Shown in pieces: positions 10,549 through 20,539 of a stretch of DNA of 64,000 nucleotides (the stretch's first letter is position 1; each line of letters begins with the position of its first letter). A program made the position numbers and the translations under genes. The notes below the pieces were generated by a model. The model was not told where the DNA came from. It was given only the letters and a program-made list of their open reading frames with translations, and ran no database searches. The stretch is from NCBI GenBank assembly GCA_013180625.2, contig SNVD02000549.1:1-64000 (forward strand), written 5' to 3'. The DNA comes from Boswellia sacra (taxonomy: Eukaryota; Streptophyta; Magnoliopsida; Sapindales; Burseraceae).

Positions 10549-12010
10549 GAGTTGATTCTCTTTAGTAAAAAAAAATATTGATGGCATCTGCTTTTGTTCG
10601 CTCATCAAGGCTGAAACAGCAACAGTAATTTGACTCATTATCGTCATCCTCCATTGTTGGTCCACAAAAATCTTCGTAAGGGAATTTATTCAAATTCCAA
10701 GCAGCGGAGCCACCGGATTGGTTGAATTGATCGGCAATATCTTGTTCATATATTGGACGGCCTCCACATCTCTTAATCTCCAATCCTGGACCAAACTCTA
10801 TTCCAAAGGAGAACTTGACGGGATTATACATATCCTGTATCTTTCCACTAATGTAACTGCGACGAGACACAAAGACTACCCAAATATTCTTTGACATAGC
10901 CCGACCTGATTTCTCTTCAAATGCACAACCAGGAACATTGTTACTGTAAACGTCTTGATCAATAGAAGATATGTCAAAACGAAGAGCATGCGTAGCCCCT
11001 GTTCTGTTGAGGATAGGTGGATGTTTGTGGATCACAAAAACACAGCACAGCACATATCCAATCAACTTACTACTTCTATGCATAGGCGGATGCCTTTTTA
11101 TTGTTATTGAACAACCCTCTTTCTGATGACACCATCCTGGAATTTCACTTCCAGGAACAATGATGTGAAATACTTCTCTTGCAAAATACTGGCGAGACTT
11201 ACTGCGAGTGTATTCGAGAGTGGACATCAAGACATCTTTCATCATTGAAAATGCCGTAGTGTTGCCAGAAAGGAACTTTGGACAGTTTATACCGAAGAAA
11301 CATGTAGCCCATGTGCTCGGACTTGATAATCTTAATGCATCTGATGATCTCTCCAGTGAGACACAACCATTTACTATTAAAAGTTGTGTATAGTATGGAA
11401 TATCTGGCAGATATCGAAGATTCTTGCAACCCATTAAGTAAAAAGTATGAAGGCTAGTAAGTTGACTGATGCTTGTGGGTAAGGAAGAAAAATTGTTTTC
11501 GCTTAGATCTAACCAGCTTAATTTTAATTCCCCAATTTCAGGGGGTATTCCTCCTGCCCCTATATTACAATTACGAAGATTCAACCTGTCTAAAGAACGA
11601 CAACCTGACAAAGAAGGCAACCTTAAAGCCCTTGAATTACTTGTTAGGGTAAAACAATCAAAGAGTTCCAAATACCGTTGGAGCAATGCTGGTAGTCTTA
11701 CAGCAGTTCCCCTTATATCAAGTTTCTCCAAACTTTCTTCTTCCTTGCTTTCAATGTTGGGGCAGTCAGAGAGATCTAGCTCTTCAAGAGATTCCATAAG
11801 AAACTCTTTTGGGAAAGTCCTAAGATTTGTACATCTTCCTACAAGCAAACGTTTGATCTTCTTGTGAAGTCGATGAGGTGGGTCAAGTTCTTGCAATTTT
11901 GTACATCCCTCATAAATTAACTCCTCAATATTAGGGGCCTTTGTAATGTCAGCTGCTTTCATCAGTTTCGTACAATCTCTCAATTTGATGAATTTCAACT
12001 CTTCGAAAGG
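10549..12010 (-). pseudogene. TNL copy I, exon 4: LRR and C-JID domain
   Basis: The acceptor is at 12011-12012 and the donor follows at 10547-10548. The exon starts PLEELKFIKL in phase with exon 3 (QLWERNQ). It encodes irregular plant LRRs such as SLEELDLSDCPNIES and LSWLDLSENNFSSLP, then the post-LRR C-JID region with the marker PGSEIPGWCHQKEG, typical of TNLs, where this region helps bind effectors. The frame stays open to a TAA at 10562-10564. That stop arises because a T run in the coding strand is one base longer than would keep phase with exon 5, which could be slippage or a sequencing error. Confidence 0.85.
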
Positions 12011-12098
12011 CTGATCACGAAAAGCATCAAGAAAGAAATGAGTTCTTTTTACTATATTAGACAAAGATTGAATGTATGAATAATGATCAATTATATTA

Positions 12099-12323
12099 TT
12101 AATTACTCTTACTTGGTTTCTCTCCCATAGTTGTTGGATGTTGCTATAACTCACGTCAAATTCAACAATGTTGTTCAGCCGCAAATTTGGCGGTAAAGAT
12201 TTTAAAGGATATCCATGCCACACAAGTAACTGTAATTTGCTAGACAGGAACTGAATGCCTTTAGGAAGTTTCAATTTATTGATTTTGAGCAATCTGAAGT
12301 GCTGAAGCTTTTTCAAAGATGAT
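12099..12323 (-). pseudogene. Duplicated exon 3 fragment with 26-bp inverted junction
   Basis: 12099-12297 repeats 12323-12521 at an offset of 224 bp with only about two differences, so a piece of exon 3 plus its donor and the start of intron 3 was copied in tandem. The extra copy lacks the exon 3 acceptor. At its upstream end 12298-12323 is an exact inverted copy of 12527-12552. It therefore sits inside an enlarged intron 3, and because it is also open it merges with exon 4 into a 584-codon frame starting at a Met near 12316, inside the inverted patch. Confidence 0.85.
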
Positions 12324-12336
12324 TAATTACTCTTAC

Positions 12337-12606
12337 TTGGTTTCTCTCCCATAGTTGTTGGATGTTGCTATAACTCACGTCAAATTCAACAATGTTGTTC
12401 AGCCGCAAATTTGGCGGTAAAGATTTTAAAGGATATCCATGCCACACAAGTAACTGTAATTTGCTAGACAGGAACTGAATGCCCTGAGGAAGTTTCAATT
12501 TATTGATTTTGAGCAATCTGAGATTGATCATCTTTGAAAAAGCTTCAGCACTTGCACTCTCATTTAACTCTTCTTCGAGCATTATACCCTCTACTTTTTC
12601 AGTACC
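12337..12606 (-). pseudogene. TNL copy I, exon 3 (NB-LRR linker and first LRRs)
   Basis: 270 bp, 90 codons, acceptor TTTGATAG and donor GTAAGAG, phase 0. It begins GTEKVEGIML, the usual linker after the ARC2 region of TNLs, and continues through FSKMINLRLLKI, LLVWHGYPLKSLPPN and SNIQQLWERNQ, which are standard first LRR motifs. The frame is intact here, while the copy II counterpart is 1 bp shorter and shifted. Confidence 0.85.
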
Positions 12607-12743
12607 CTATCAAATTAAAAGTAGAAGTTAAATGAAGAATAAAACATGAAAACATTTACTCAGAAAAAATACTTAAGTAGACAAATAAATAGTAATTCTT
12701 AAAAAATTAAAAAAATAACAAAGTTTACTACTAAATCACTTAC

Positions 12744-13677
12744 TGTGTTTTTGGTTAACACGTGAATGATATCATCTTTCTTCCATAATCTACTGCGATT
12801 TCCAGGCTCATGGAGGCATTCTCGCTTAACGATTCTTTGACCCATTTCTTGTAACAAATCATGCATCAATACTTGATTGTCCATTGCAATAGTTATGAGA
12901 CATTTATCAATGAGGACACTTATTCCGTAATGGCAATCATTCAATATTTTTGTCACGTACACTTTATCAAGACCTTTAAAGAAACATGCAATATCAAGAA
13001 ATATTTGCTTTTCCATATCATGAAGTCCATTAAAACTTATTTCAAGCGTATCTAAAATCTCATTTCTAGGCCCAGATCTTTCTAGTACTTTCAGTGCATC
13101 TTTCCATTCATCTATAGTTTTGCCAAAAAAAAAAGCACCCAAAACTTTGAGAGCTAATGGAAGACCACTACAATAATTTGCTACACGATTGGACAACTTC
13201 AAATATTCCTCCGGTGGTTCAAGATTCCGAAAGGCTTTCAAACTGAAAAGTTCTAGAGCATCATCATTATTTAGTTCCTCAACATCATATATTTCATTAA
13301 CACCATATGCTTTCAATAATTGTTTATCTCTTGTTGTTATTATTATTCTACTACCTGAACCAAACCAATCGCGCTTTCCAGCTAAATTTTCTAGTTGATC
13401 AACATGGACCACATCATCTATGATCAGAAGAATTTTTTGATACTTCAGTCTACTCCTTATCTTCTCTGATCCACTGTAGGTATTGTATATATCAATTTCT
13501 TCCTCTCCCCATAGACATTCTGAAAGAAGCTGCTTTTGTAAAGAAACCAAACCATTACTTTCTTTGGAAATTACTCTTACATGATGAAGAAAACTACTAC
13601 CATCAAACTCACAAGACATCAACTTGAAAACAACTTTGGCAAGTGTCGTTTTGCCAATGCCTCCCATTCCACAAATC
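12744..13677 (-). pseudogene. TNL copy I, exon 2, 3' piece: NB-ARC from P-loop to MHD
   Basis: The frame runs from GMGGIGKTTLAKVVF (P-loop) through LLIIDDV (Walker B), GSRIIITTRD (RNBS-B), CSGLPLALKVLG (GLPL), FLDIACFFKG (TNL-type RNBS-D) and VLMHDLLQEMG (MHD), ending LTKNT at a clean donor. All key nucleotide-binding residues are present. The exon is broken at 13677, a few codons before the P-loop, by the copia element at 13678-19058. The rest of the exon is at 19064-19219. The last Trp of RNBS-D is absent, as is usual for TIR-class receptors. Confidence 0.9.
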
Positions 13678-14240
13678 TGTTGTTTTTTTCTTTGTTTGAC
13701 TCATATGCAAGGATCCCACATCGGTAAGGAGAAAAACATGAGTCTCATGTGGCCCTTATAAAAGAAGCCATGTGGGAGAGTTTTATGTGTCCCAAATTGA
13801 AATATCTTTCACCCCCCTAAAGTTATAAGGTCTCGCAAATAAGACCTCATAGTTTAAGGGCCTTTCTGTAAAGACCTTAAAGTTTGTAATATTTGTTTTT
13901 TTCCCTTTGATTTTGGGTATTTGTAATATTACCCAATTGTTGGGGTAATTACATTTTGACCCAACTATTTGGGTAATTACAGTTTGGCCCAATAGTTGTG
14001 GTATTTGTATTGTGATTCAAAAGGTTGTAATTCTTTTTGAAGATAGTGGAAAGTTTCTTCAACGGCGCCCGAGGACGTAGGTACTAATACCGAACCTCGA
14101 TAAATCCTGGTGTGTATTCTATTTCTGCATTATGGTTGATTTGTTGCCTCTTTAGTTGCTATTATATTCAAATTATCTGGCATAATTGTGGTTGTGCATT
14201 TGGTTGTTCGTTTGGTTATCGCTTCCGCTTGTGCATAACA
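13678..14240 (+). repeat. 5' LTR of the copia element
   Basis: TGTTG...CATAACA, 563 bp. A TATAAAAG box lies at 13757-13764, and the downstream GGACGTAGGTACTAATACCG block is typical of the transcribed R/U5 part of copia LTRs. Confidence 0.95.
13757..13764 (+). promoter_or_regulatory. LTR TATA box
   Basis: TATAAAAG within the 5' LTR, repeated in the 3' LTR. It is the likely core promoter for the genomic RNA and reads toward gag, antisense to the host gene. Confidence 0.6.
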
Positions 14241-14242
14241 AT

Positions 14243-14254
14243 TGGTATCAGAGC
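14243..14254 (+). promoter_or_regulatory. Primer-binding site (initiator Met-tRNA)
   Basis: TGGTATCAGAGC two bases after the 5' LTR, complementary to the 3' end of plant initiator methionine tRNA. It primes minus-strand synthesis. Confidence 0.9.
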
Positions 14255-14406
14255 CGAAGGTTTTGGGTAGTTAGTGGCTATTTCTTTGAAGCACTTACTA
14301 CTATTCTGGGCTATTGATTTTGGATTGCTAGTTATTGAATATAATAGTTTGTTTGGAGCTTGGTTGTTGGTGATTTGTGTATCGAGCTTATTTGTGAGAG
14401 GTAGTT

Positions 14407-15483
14407 ATGACTTCATCGTCTACTGTATCTGAGAAGACAGTGACTGTGACAAATGCAAAAATAGATGTTGAAAAATTTGATGGTCGAAATAATTTCGGCT
14501 TATGGCAGAGTGAGGTGTTGGACGGGTTGTATCAGCAGGATTTGGATATTGTTCTGGAAGAAACAAAACCAGAAGATATCAGTGCAAGAGATTGGGACAG
14601 GCTTAATATAAAAGCTTGTGGGTTGATTCGCTCTTGCTTGTGTAGAGAACAAAAGTATCCGTTCACTAAGGAGACATCTGCAAGCAAATTGTGGAAGGCG
14701 CTGGAAAACAAATATATGAAGAAAAGCAATGAGAATCGGCTGTATCTATTGAAGAGATTGTTCCGTCTTCAGTTGAAACCAGGTACGAGCATCAGTTCTT
14801 ATATTGATGAGTTTAATAAGTTAATTGCTGATTTGTTAAACTTAGATGAAACCTTCAAAGATGAAATTAAGGCTATGCTATTGATTGGCTCACTTTCGGA
14901 TGAATTAGATCATTTGTGCATTACTCTTATCCATGGGAAAGATAAACTGTCTTTTGAAGAAGTCTGTTCTGCTTTGTTGAATTATGAAATTCGTAAGAAA
15001 GATCAAAGGGAACATAGGGATGAGTCAGTAGATGCATTGACAGTGAGAGGGCGTAGTCATAGTAGGAAACCAGGAAAAAGGGGAAAATCTTGGTCGAGGG
15101 GTAGATTAGGAAAAGATGAGTGTGCCTTTTGTCATGAGAAAGGGCATTGGAAGAAAGATTGTCCTAAGTTGAAAAAGAAAGAAAAGGGCAAGGCTGTTTC
15201 TGATGCATATGTTGTTGAGCGTGAAGATGATAGTGATTCAGATATTTGTCTAGTTGGTCATCCATCCACTTCTGTTTCTGATGAGTGGATTATGGATTCG
15301 GGTTGTACTTGTCATATGTGTCCACATCGGGATTGGTTCTTTCAGTTTGAACAGCTTGATTGTGGAGTTGTGTATATGGGCAATGATGATATTTGCCATA
15401 CTGCTGGGATAGGTTCGATCCGATTGAGGAATCATGATGGACTGACTAGAGTTCTGACAGATGTTCGTATGTACCGAAGTTGA
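14407..15483 (+). pseudogene. Copia gag and protease segment
   Basis: 358 residues opening in frame shortly after the primer site. N-terminal Gag (EKFDGRNNFGLWQSEV, a typical copia start) is followed by a basic stretch and a CCHC knuckle CAFCHEKGHWKKDC near residues 238-251. The start of the aspartic protease follows, with the catalytic motif WIMDSGCTCHM near residues 295-305. The frame ends early at a TGA at 15481-15483. The expected continuation is in another frame beginning near 15480, so about one base is missing just before 15480. Confidence 0.9.
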
Positions 15484-16613
15484 AGAAGAATCTCATCTCT
15501 TGGGGAGCCTTAGAATCTAAAGGCTGTGGTATATCTATTCGAGATGGTATTCTGAGGGTCACTTCAGGCGCTCTTGTGGTATTGAAAGGCACTAGGATGA
15601 ACAACTTGTATTACTATAATGGTAGTACAGTTACTGGATCAGCAGCTACGGTTTCTGATAATGATACAGATTCAGAGATTACGAGACTGTGGCATATGCG
15701 TTTGGGACATGCAGGTGAGAAAGCCTTATTCAGTTTAGTGAAACGAGGCTTATTGAAAGGTGCAAAGACCTGCAAGCTGGATTTCTGTGAGCATTGTGTT
15801 CTGGGAAAGCAGAAGAGAGGGAAATTTGGCACCGCTATTCATAATACCAAGGGTATTCTTGATTATGTTCACTCAGATGTGTGGGGACCTACTAAAACCG
15901 CATCTATGGGAGGTTACTTTGTTACTTTTGTTGATGACTTTTCCAGAAGAACTTGGGTGTACTGTTTGAAATCAAAAGATGATGTACTTCGTGCTTTTCT
16001 TAAATGGAAAAAGATGATTGAGACACAAACTGGTAAGAAGATCAAGCATCTCAGAACAGATAATGGTGGTGAGTATTGCAGTGATCAGTTTTTGAAATTG
16101 TGTCAAGATGAAGGTATTGTACGTCATTTTACTGTTAGAGGTACACCGCAGCAGAATGGGGTGGCAGAACGTATGAACCGGACACTGCTGGAGAAAGTTC
16201 GGTGTATGTTGTCCAATGCTGGGTTGGGCAAAGAGTTTTGGGCTGAGGCTGTGACTTATGCGTGTCATCTCATTAATCGTCTACCGTCAGCTGCTATTGG
16301 TGATAGAACTCCATTGGAGGTATGGTCTGGACAACCTGTTTCTGATTATGATTCTTTACATGTTTTCGGTTCCACTGCATATTATCATGTGAAAGAATCT
16401 AAGCTAGATCCTAGAGTCAAGAAAGCGATTTTCTTGGGATTTGCTTCGGGAGTAAAAGGATATCGTCTTTGGTGTCCTAGTTTGAGGAAGATTATATCCA
16501 GCAGAGATGTGACATTTGGTGAGTCTTTAATGTTGAAAAAATCAGAAAAACCAGACAAAGGTGAATGGTACTCCACAGCAGGTGGACCATACTCAGCAGC
16601 AGGTGGAGTTTGA
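15480..16613 (+). pseudogene. Copia protease end and integrase segment
   Basis: 377 residues in the next frame. It carries the integrase zinc-binding region (LWHMRLGHAGEKAL and CEHCVLGKQKRGKF, an HHCC set) and a DDE core with D in HSDVWGP, D in LRTDNGGEY and E in GTPQQNGVAERMNRTLLEK, all intact. Integrase splices the cDNA into the host chromosome. A second frameshift near 16555 ends this frame at 16613, and the polyprotein resumes in the original frame. Confidence 0.9.
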
Positions 16614-18375
16614 AACGACGACATTGAACCCAGTTAGATATGTTGAGACAGATGTTGATACTCCTATAACAGAGGGAGATTTGGGAGATGATGGTGAGGG
16701 TTCTGCTCAGGAACCTCTACAGCAACAAGAATCTATTGCAGTTAATAGGCCAATACGTGAGATTCGCAGACCTGCTCGATTTGCTGATATGGTGGCCTAT
16801 GCACTTCCAATTGTAGATGCTGATGTTTCTTCCACTTATAGAGAGGCAGTCAGATGTTCTGAAGTTGATGAGTGGAAGACAGCTATGAGTGAAGAGATGC
16901 AGTCTCTTCAGAAGAATGAAACTTGGGAGCTAGCTCAACTACCGAAGGGTAAAAGGGCAATTGGGTGCAAATGGGTATATGCAAAGAAAGATGGATTTCC
17001 TGTCAAGAATGACGTCCGCTACAAGGCAAGGTTGGTGGCTAAAGGCTACGCTGAGAGGGAAGGAATTGACTACAATAAGGTATTTTCTCCAGTTGTGAAA
17101 CATTCTTCCATTAGAATTTTGTTGGCCTTGGTAGCTCAGATGAATATGGAACTAGTTCAATTTGATGTAAAAACTGTATTTTTACATGGTGACTTGGAAG
17201 AGGAAATCTATATGACTCAGCCAGAGGGATTCATAGTTGCTGATAAGGAAAATTTGGTATGCAAACTGAAAAGATCGCTTTATGGTTTGAAGCAATCTCC
17301 CAGACAGTGGTATAAGCGATTTGATCGGTTTATGATGGGTCAGAGGTACACAAGAAGCAAATTTGATAATTGTGTATATTTTCGGAGGATGCGTGATGGT
17401 TCTTTCATTTATCTACTCTTGTATTTTGATGACATGTTGATAGCTTCGACGAATGTTGAAGAAATTGTAAAGTTGAAGACTCAGTTGAATCGAGAGTTTG
17501 AGATGAAAGATTTGGGTGAAGCTAAGAAGATTCTTGGCATGGAGATTAGCAGAGATAGAGGGAGAAGCAAGATTTGTTTGACTCAGAAGCAGTATATGAA
17601 GAAAGTATTACAGCGGTTTGGCATTACAAAGCAGTCAAAACCTGTAAGTACCCCACTTGCTCCTCATATGAAGCTTAGTGCATCTTTATCTCCTAGTACA
17701 GATGAGGAACGAGAGTATATGTCTCGAGTTCCGTATGCTAATGCAGTTGGTAGCCTGATGTATGCTATGGTGTGTACGAGACCCGACATTTCACATGCAG
17801 TTGGAGTTGTGAGCAGGTATATGCATGATCCTGGTAAAGGACATTGGCAAGCAGTGAAATGGATTCTACGGTATTTGTTGAAAACCGTAGATGTTGGCTT
17901 AGTCTTTGAGAGAGATGATACATGTGGTCAGTATGCTATTGGTTATGTTGATTCAAATTATGCTGGTGATTTGGATAAACGTCGGTCGACAACCGGTTAT
18001 GTGTTTACTCTTGCAAGAGCACCAGTGAGTTGGAAGTCTACTTTACAATCTACAGTGGCTTTGTCTACTACGGAGGCAGAGTATATGGCTATGACAGAGG
18101 CTGTGAAGGAAGCTATTTGGTTACAGGGATTGTTGGATGAATTGGGACTCGGGCAGGAGAAGATCACTCTTTATTCTGACAGTCAGAGTGCTATCCACTT
18201 AGCGAAGAATCCAGTGTTTCATGTTCGTACGAAGCATATTGATGTTCATTATCATTTTGTGCGGGAGATCATTGATGAAGGAAGAATCTTACTTCAGAAG
18301 ATTGGGACTGCCGAGAATCCCGCAGATATGTTGACTAAGGTTGTGACAGCAAGTTCAGTCATTGTTTGGACTTGA
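16561..18375 (+). pseudogene. Copia reverse transcriptase and RNase H segment
   Basis: 604 residues. RT motifs: VYAKKDGFPVKNDVRYKARLVAKG, shown here only as a landmark at about residues 141-164 and shortened to KARLVAKGYAEREG as the key core; FDVKTVFLHGDLEEEIYM; SLYGLKQSPRQWYKRF; and the catalytic box LLYFDDMLIAS, where copia usually has YVDD. RNase H: GYVDSNYAGDLDKRRSTTGY and a second acidic residue in DSQSAIHLAKN. It ends ADMLTKVV before the stop at 18375. Catalytic Asp residues of RT are kept. The frame starts past the upstream frameshift, so its Met is not a real start. Confidence 0.9.
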
Positions 18376-18486
18376 TCAACATTGTGCCTGTTTGACTGCG
18401 CCATTGGGCGTATTTGGAGGCGTTGTAGTTGTGATAGAGAATATGGGAAAAAGAAGAAATTTGTGGTGGATTGGCATATTCGCCAA

Positions 18487-18496
18487 GGTGGAGATT
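18487..18496 (+). promoter_or_regulatory. Polypurine tract of the copia element
   Basis: GGTGGAGATT directly before the 3' LTR, the primer for plus-strand DNA synthesis. Confidence 0.75.
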
Positions 18497-19058
18497 TGTT
18501 GTTTTTTTCTTTGTTTGGCTCATATGCAAGGATCCCACATCGGTAAGGAGAAAAACATGAGTCTCATGTGGCCCTTATAAAAGAAGCCATGTGGGAGAGT
18601 TTTATGTGTCCCAAATTGAAATATCTTTCACCCCCTAAAGTTATAAGGTTTCGCAAATAAGACCTCATAGTTTAAGGGCCTTTCCGTAAAGACCTTAAAG
18701 TTTGTAATATTTGTTTTTTTCCCTTTGATTTTGGGTATTTGTAGTATTACCCAATTGTTTGGATAATTATATTTTGACCCAACTATTTGGGTAATTATAG
18801 TTTGGCCCAATAGTTGTGGTATTTGTATTGTGATCCAAAAGGTTGTAATTCTCTTTGAAGATAGTGGAAAGTTTCTTCAGCGGCGCCCGAGGACGTAGGT
18901 ACTAATACCGAACCTCGTTAAATCCTGGTGTGTATTCTATTTCTGCATTATGGTTGATTGGTTGCCTCTTTAGTTGCTATTATATTCAAATTATCTGGCA
19001 TAATTGTGGTTGTGCATTTGGTTGTTCGTTTGGTTATCGCTTCCGCTTGTGCATAACA
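18497..19058 (+). repeat. 3' LTR of the copia element
   Basis: 562 bp, matching the 5' LTR with about 13 substitutions and a one-base C-run indel. Followed by the target duplication AAATC and then TNL exon 2 sequence. Confidence 0.95.
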
Positions 19059-19063
19059 AAATC

Positions 19064-19219
19064 CCCATCATACAAACATCATCCGATGTCTTTGTACGTA
19101 GAAGATTTCTTAGTTTCTCCAAACTTGAATCTATGCTTACTAAATCTTTAAAAGCTGGTGGGTTGCTTAGTCTGCGTAATATGTCCTTGACAATATCTCG
19201 AATAAGAATGGGCTCTGAC
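19064..19219 (-). pseudogene. TNL copy I, exon 2, 5' piece (linker before P-loop)
   Basis: The acceptor at 19220-19221 opens the exon with SEPILIRDIVKDILRRLSNP, then the TNL linker and start of NB-ARC, ending CMMGI. The P-loop itself lies 5.4 kb away at 13677 and below. It aligns well with the start of exon 2 in copy II (SEHFLIQDAVKDIL). The reading frame is continuous up to the copia junction. Confidence 0.88.
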
Positions 19220-20375
19220 CTGCAAAGTGACAAAGCACTATAAAAGTGTGGTGTTTAAACTATGAAAAGATTAATGTTATCTATTGGATGTACAGACTTT
19301 TTTATCCCAAAAAAAGGGCAGCTGAATAATCTTGTTTAGTTTAGTGCTTTCCCTCTTGACTTTCTCAATGATGTAAATCTGCTAGTCTCTGTATCTATAA
19401 ATTAGTTACCTCATGGAGGTCTTTGACTTTCCCACAACCAATAATATAATAAATGAATCATGTTTTGACGCTCCATATTTTTTTATACTACTTTCAATCG
19501 GTAGTTCATTCCACTTGAAGTCGCTTAAGTGACCATTTAATTAGTTGCAGTGGGAAGGGAAAAACTAAAGACGACCTTAGGAAACTCTTATTGCTAATGA
19601 TAACTGAACTTTACGGAATAAATAAATAAATTCACTGTCATAAATTTCAGATTATGTCAGCTAATAGAAGTAATGACATTTCTAAATTATATTTCAAATG
19701 ATGTCTATTTAGTAGACTTGTCAAGTGGATTATATGATGATGTAATGAGTGATATGAGATTATGCAATAATTTTTAATTTTACACCATGTAATTTGAGAT
19801 GCAAAATTTTGTTGTAAGTTTTAAGTTTTGGGATACATATCACTTTAGTATGATTTAGTAGGTCCTACGTGTTTGGTTTAAGCTAGTTTGGGGTTAATTA
19901 TAAATTCCCTCCTAAGGTTTCCAAAGGGAAAAAAAAAAAAAGAACCCTCTCTAGGATGTCAGAAATTGCAATTTGTCCCCTAATTAAAGTAAACGAAAAG
20001 CTAAGTTGGCAAGGCTCCTTACATTGCCTTTAATACTTTTAAATTGAAAAAAATAAATAATAAAAATTTCATAAACTAATTACATAACCTTTATAAAAAG
20101 CATTGTTTATCTTCTTCAGCAACTCTCATCGATCTAATCCACAAACACCACAACTCCACAAACAAATCGCACCATCGTCATAGCTCAACTTACATGACCT
20201 AGTAAAAACACAACTTTCATTGCACAACCCAGCAGGCTTCACACCCCACCCGTAGTTTCGCACCAAACTGATTATTGGGCTTGCTTCCGCCATCACGTTT
20301 TCCATACACTAGCAACATAACACCCATACATAATCGACTTCCACATCCACACAACACTCCTAAACCTATCAAAAT

Positions 20376-20539
20376 AGACACCTATCAAATACTTATTCGT
20401 AGACACCTATCAAATACTTATTCGTAGTAGGCTTGTATAATTCGAGAGTATTATGGTTTACTTATATTAGTTCATAAATACTTATTCGTAGTAGGCTTGT
20501 ATAATTCGAGAGTATTGTGGTTTACTTATATTAGTTCAC
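20376..20539. repeat. Two adjacent tandem duplications
   Basis: A 25-bp unit starting AGACACCTATCAAATACTTA occurs at 20376-20400 and 20401-20425. Overlapping it, a 64-bp unit occurs at 20412-20475 and 20476-20539 with about two differences. The near identity suggests recent slippage. Confidence 0.9.

Larger units (their letters stand above)
13678..19058 (+). mobile_element. Full-length Ty1/copia retrotransposon inserted in an NB-ARC exon
   Basis: 5381 bp with LTRs at both ends, a Met-tRNA-type primer site, gag, protease, integrase, RT and RNase H in copia order. It is flanked by a perfect 5-bp target duplication AAATC (13673-13677 and 19059-19063). Copy II shows the uninterrupted target. The two LTRs differ at about 13 substitutions and one indel over 563 bp by eye, roughly 2.3 percent, so the insertion is fairly recent and younger than the TNL duplication. 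Two frameshifts in gag-pol make this copy defective. The domain set looks Tork-like, but the lineage is tentative. Confidence 0.97.
8469..19219 (-). pseudogene. TNL copy I: TIR-less NB-LRR gene split by a copia element
   Basis: By alignment with copy II this minus-strand locus keeps exon 2 (NB-ARC, in two pieces), exon 3, exon 4 (LRR and C-JID) and tail exons 5 and 6. No TIR exon is found between 19220 and 33469. The NB-ARC and LRR frames are otherwise open, so the copia insertion is the main lesion. Other oddities are a partial duplication of exon 3 and a stop at the end of exon 4 caused by a T run one base too long. In TNL receptors the NB-ARC acts as an ATP/ADP switch and the LRR-C-JID part recognises the effector. 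This copy could at best yield a partial protein. Confidence 0.85.

Noticed and set aside
11469..11867. Plus-strand frames opposite the LRR exon (also 26757-27155)
   Set aside because: They are antisense shadows of exon 4, repeated in both TNL copies because the exon is repeated.
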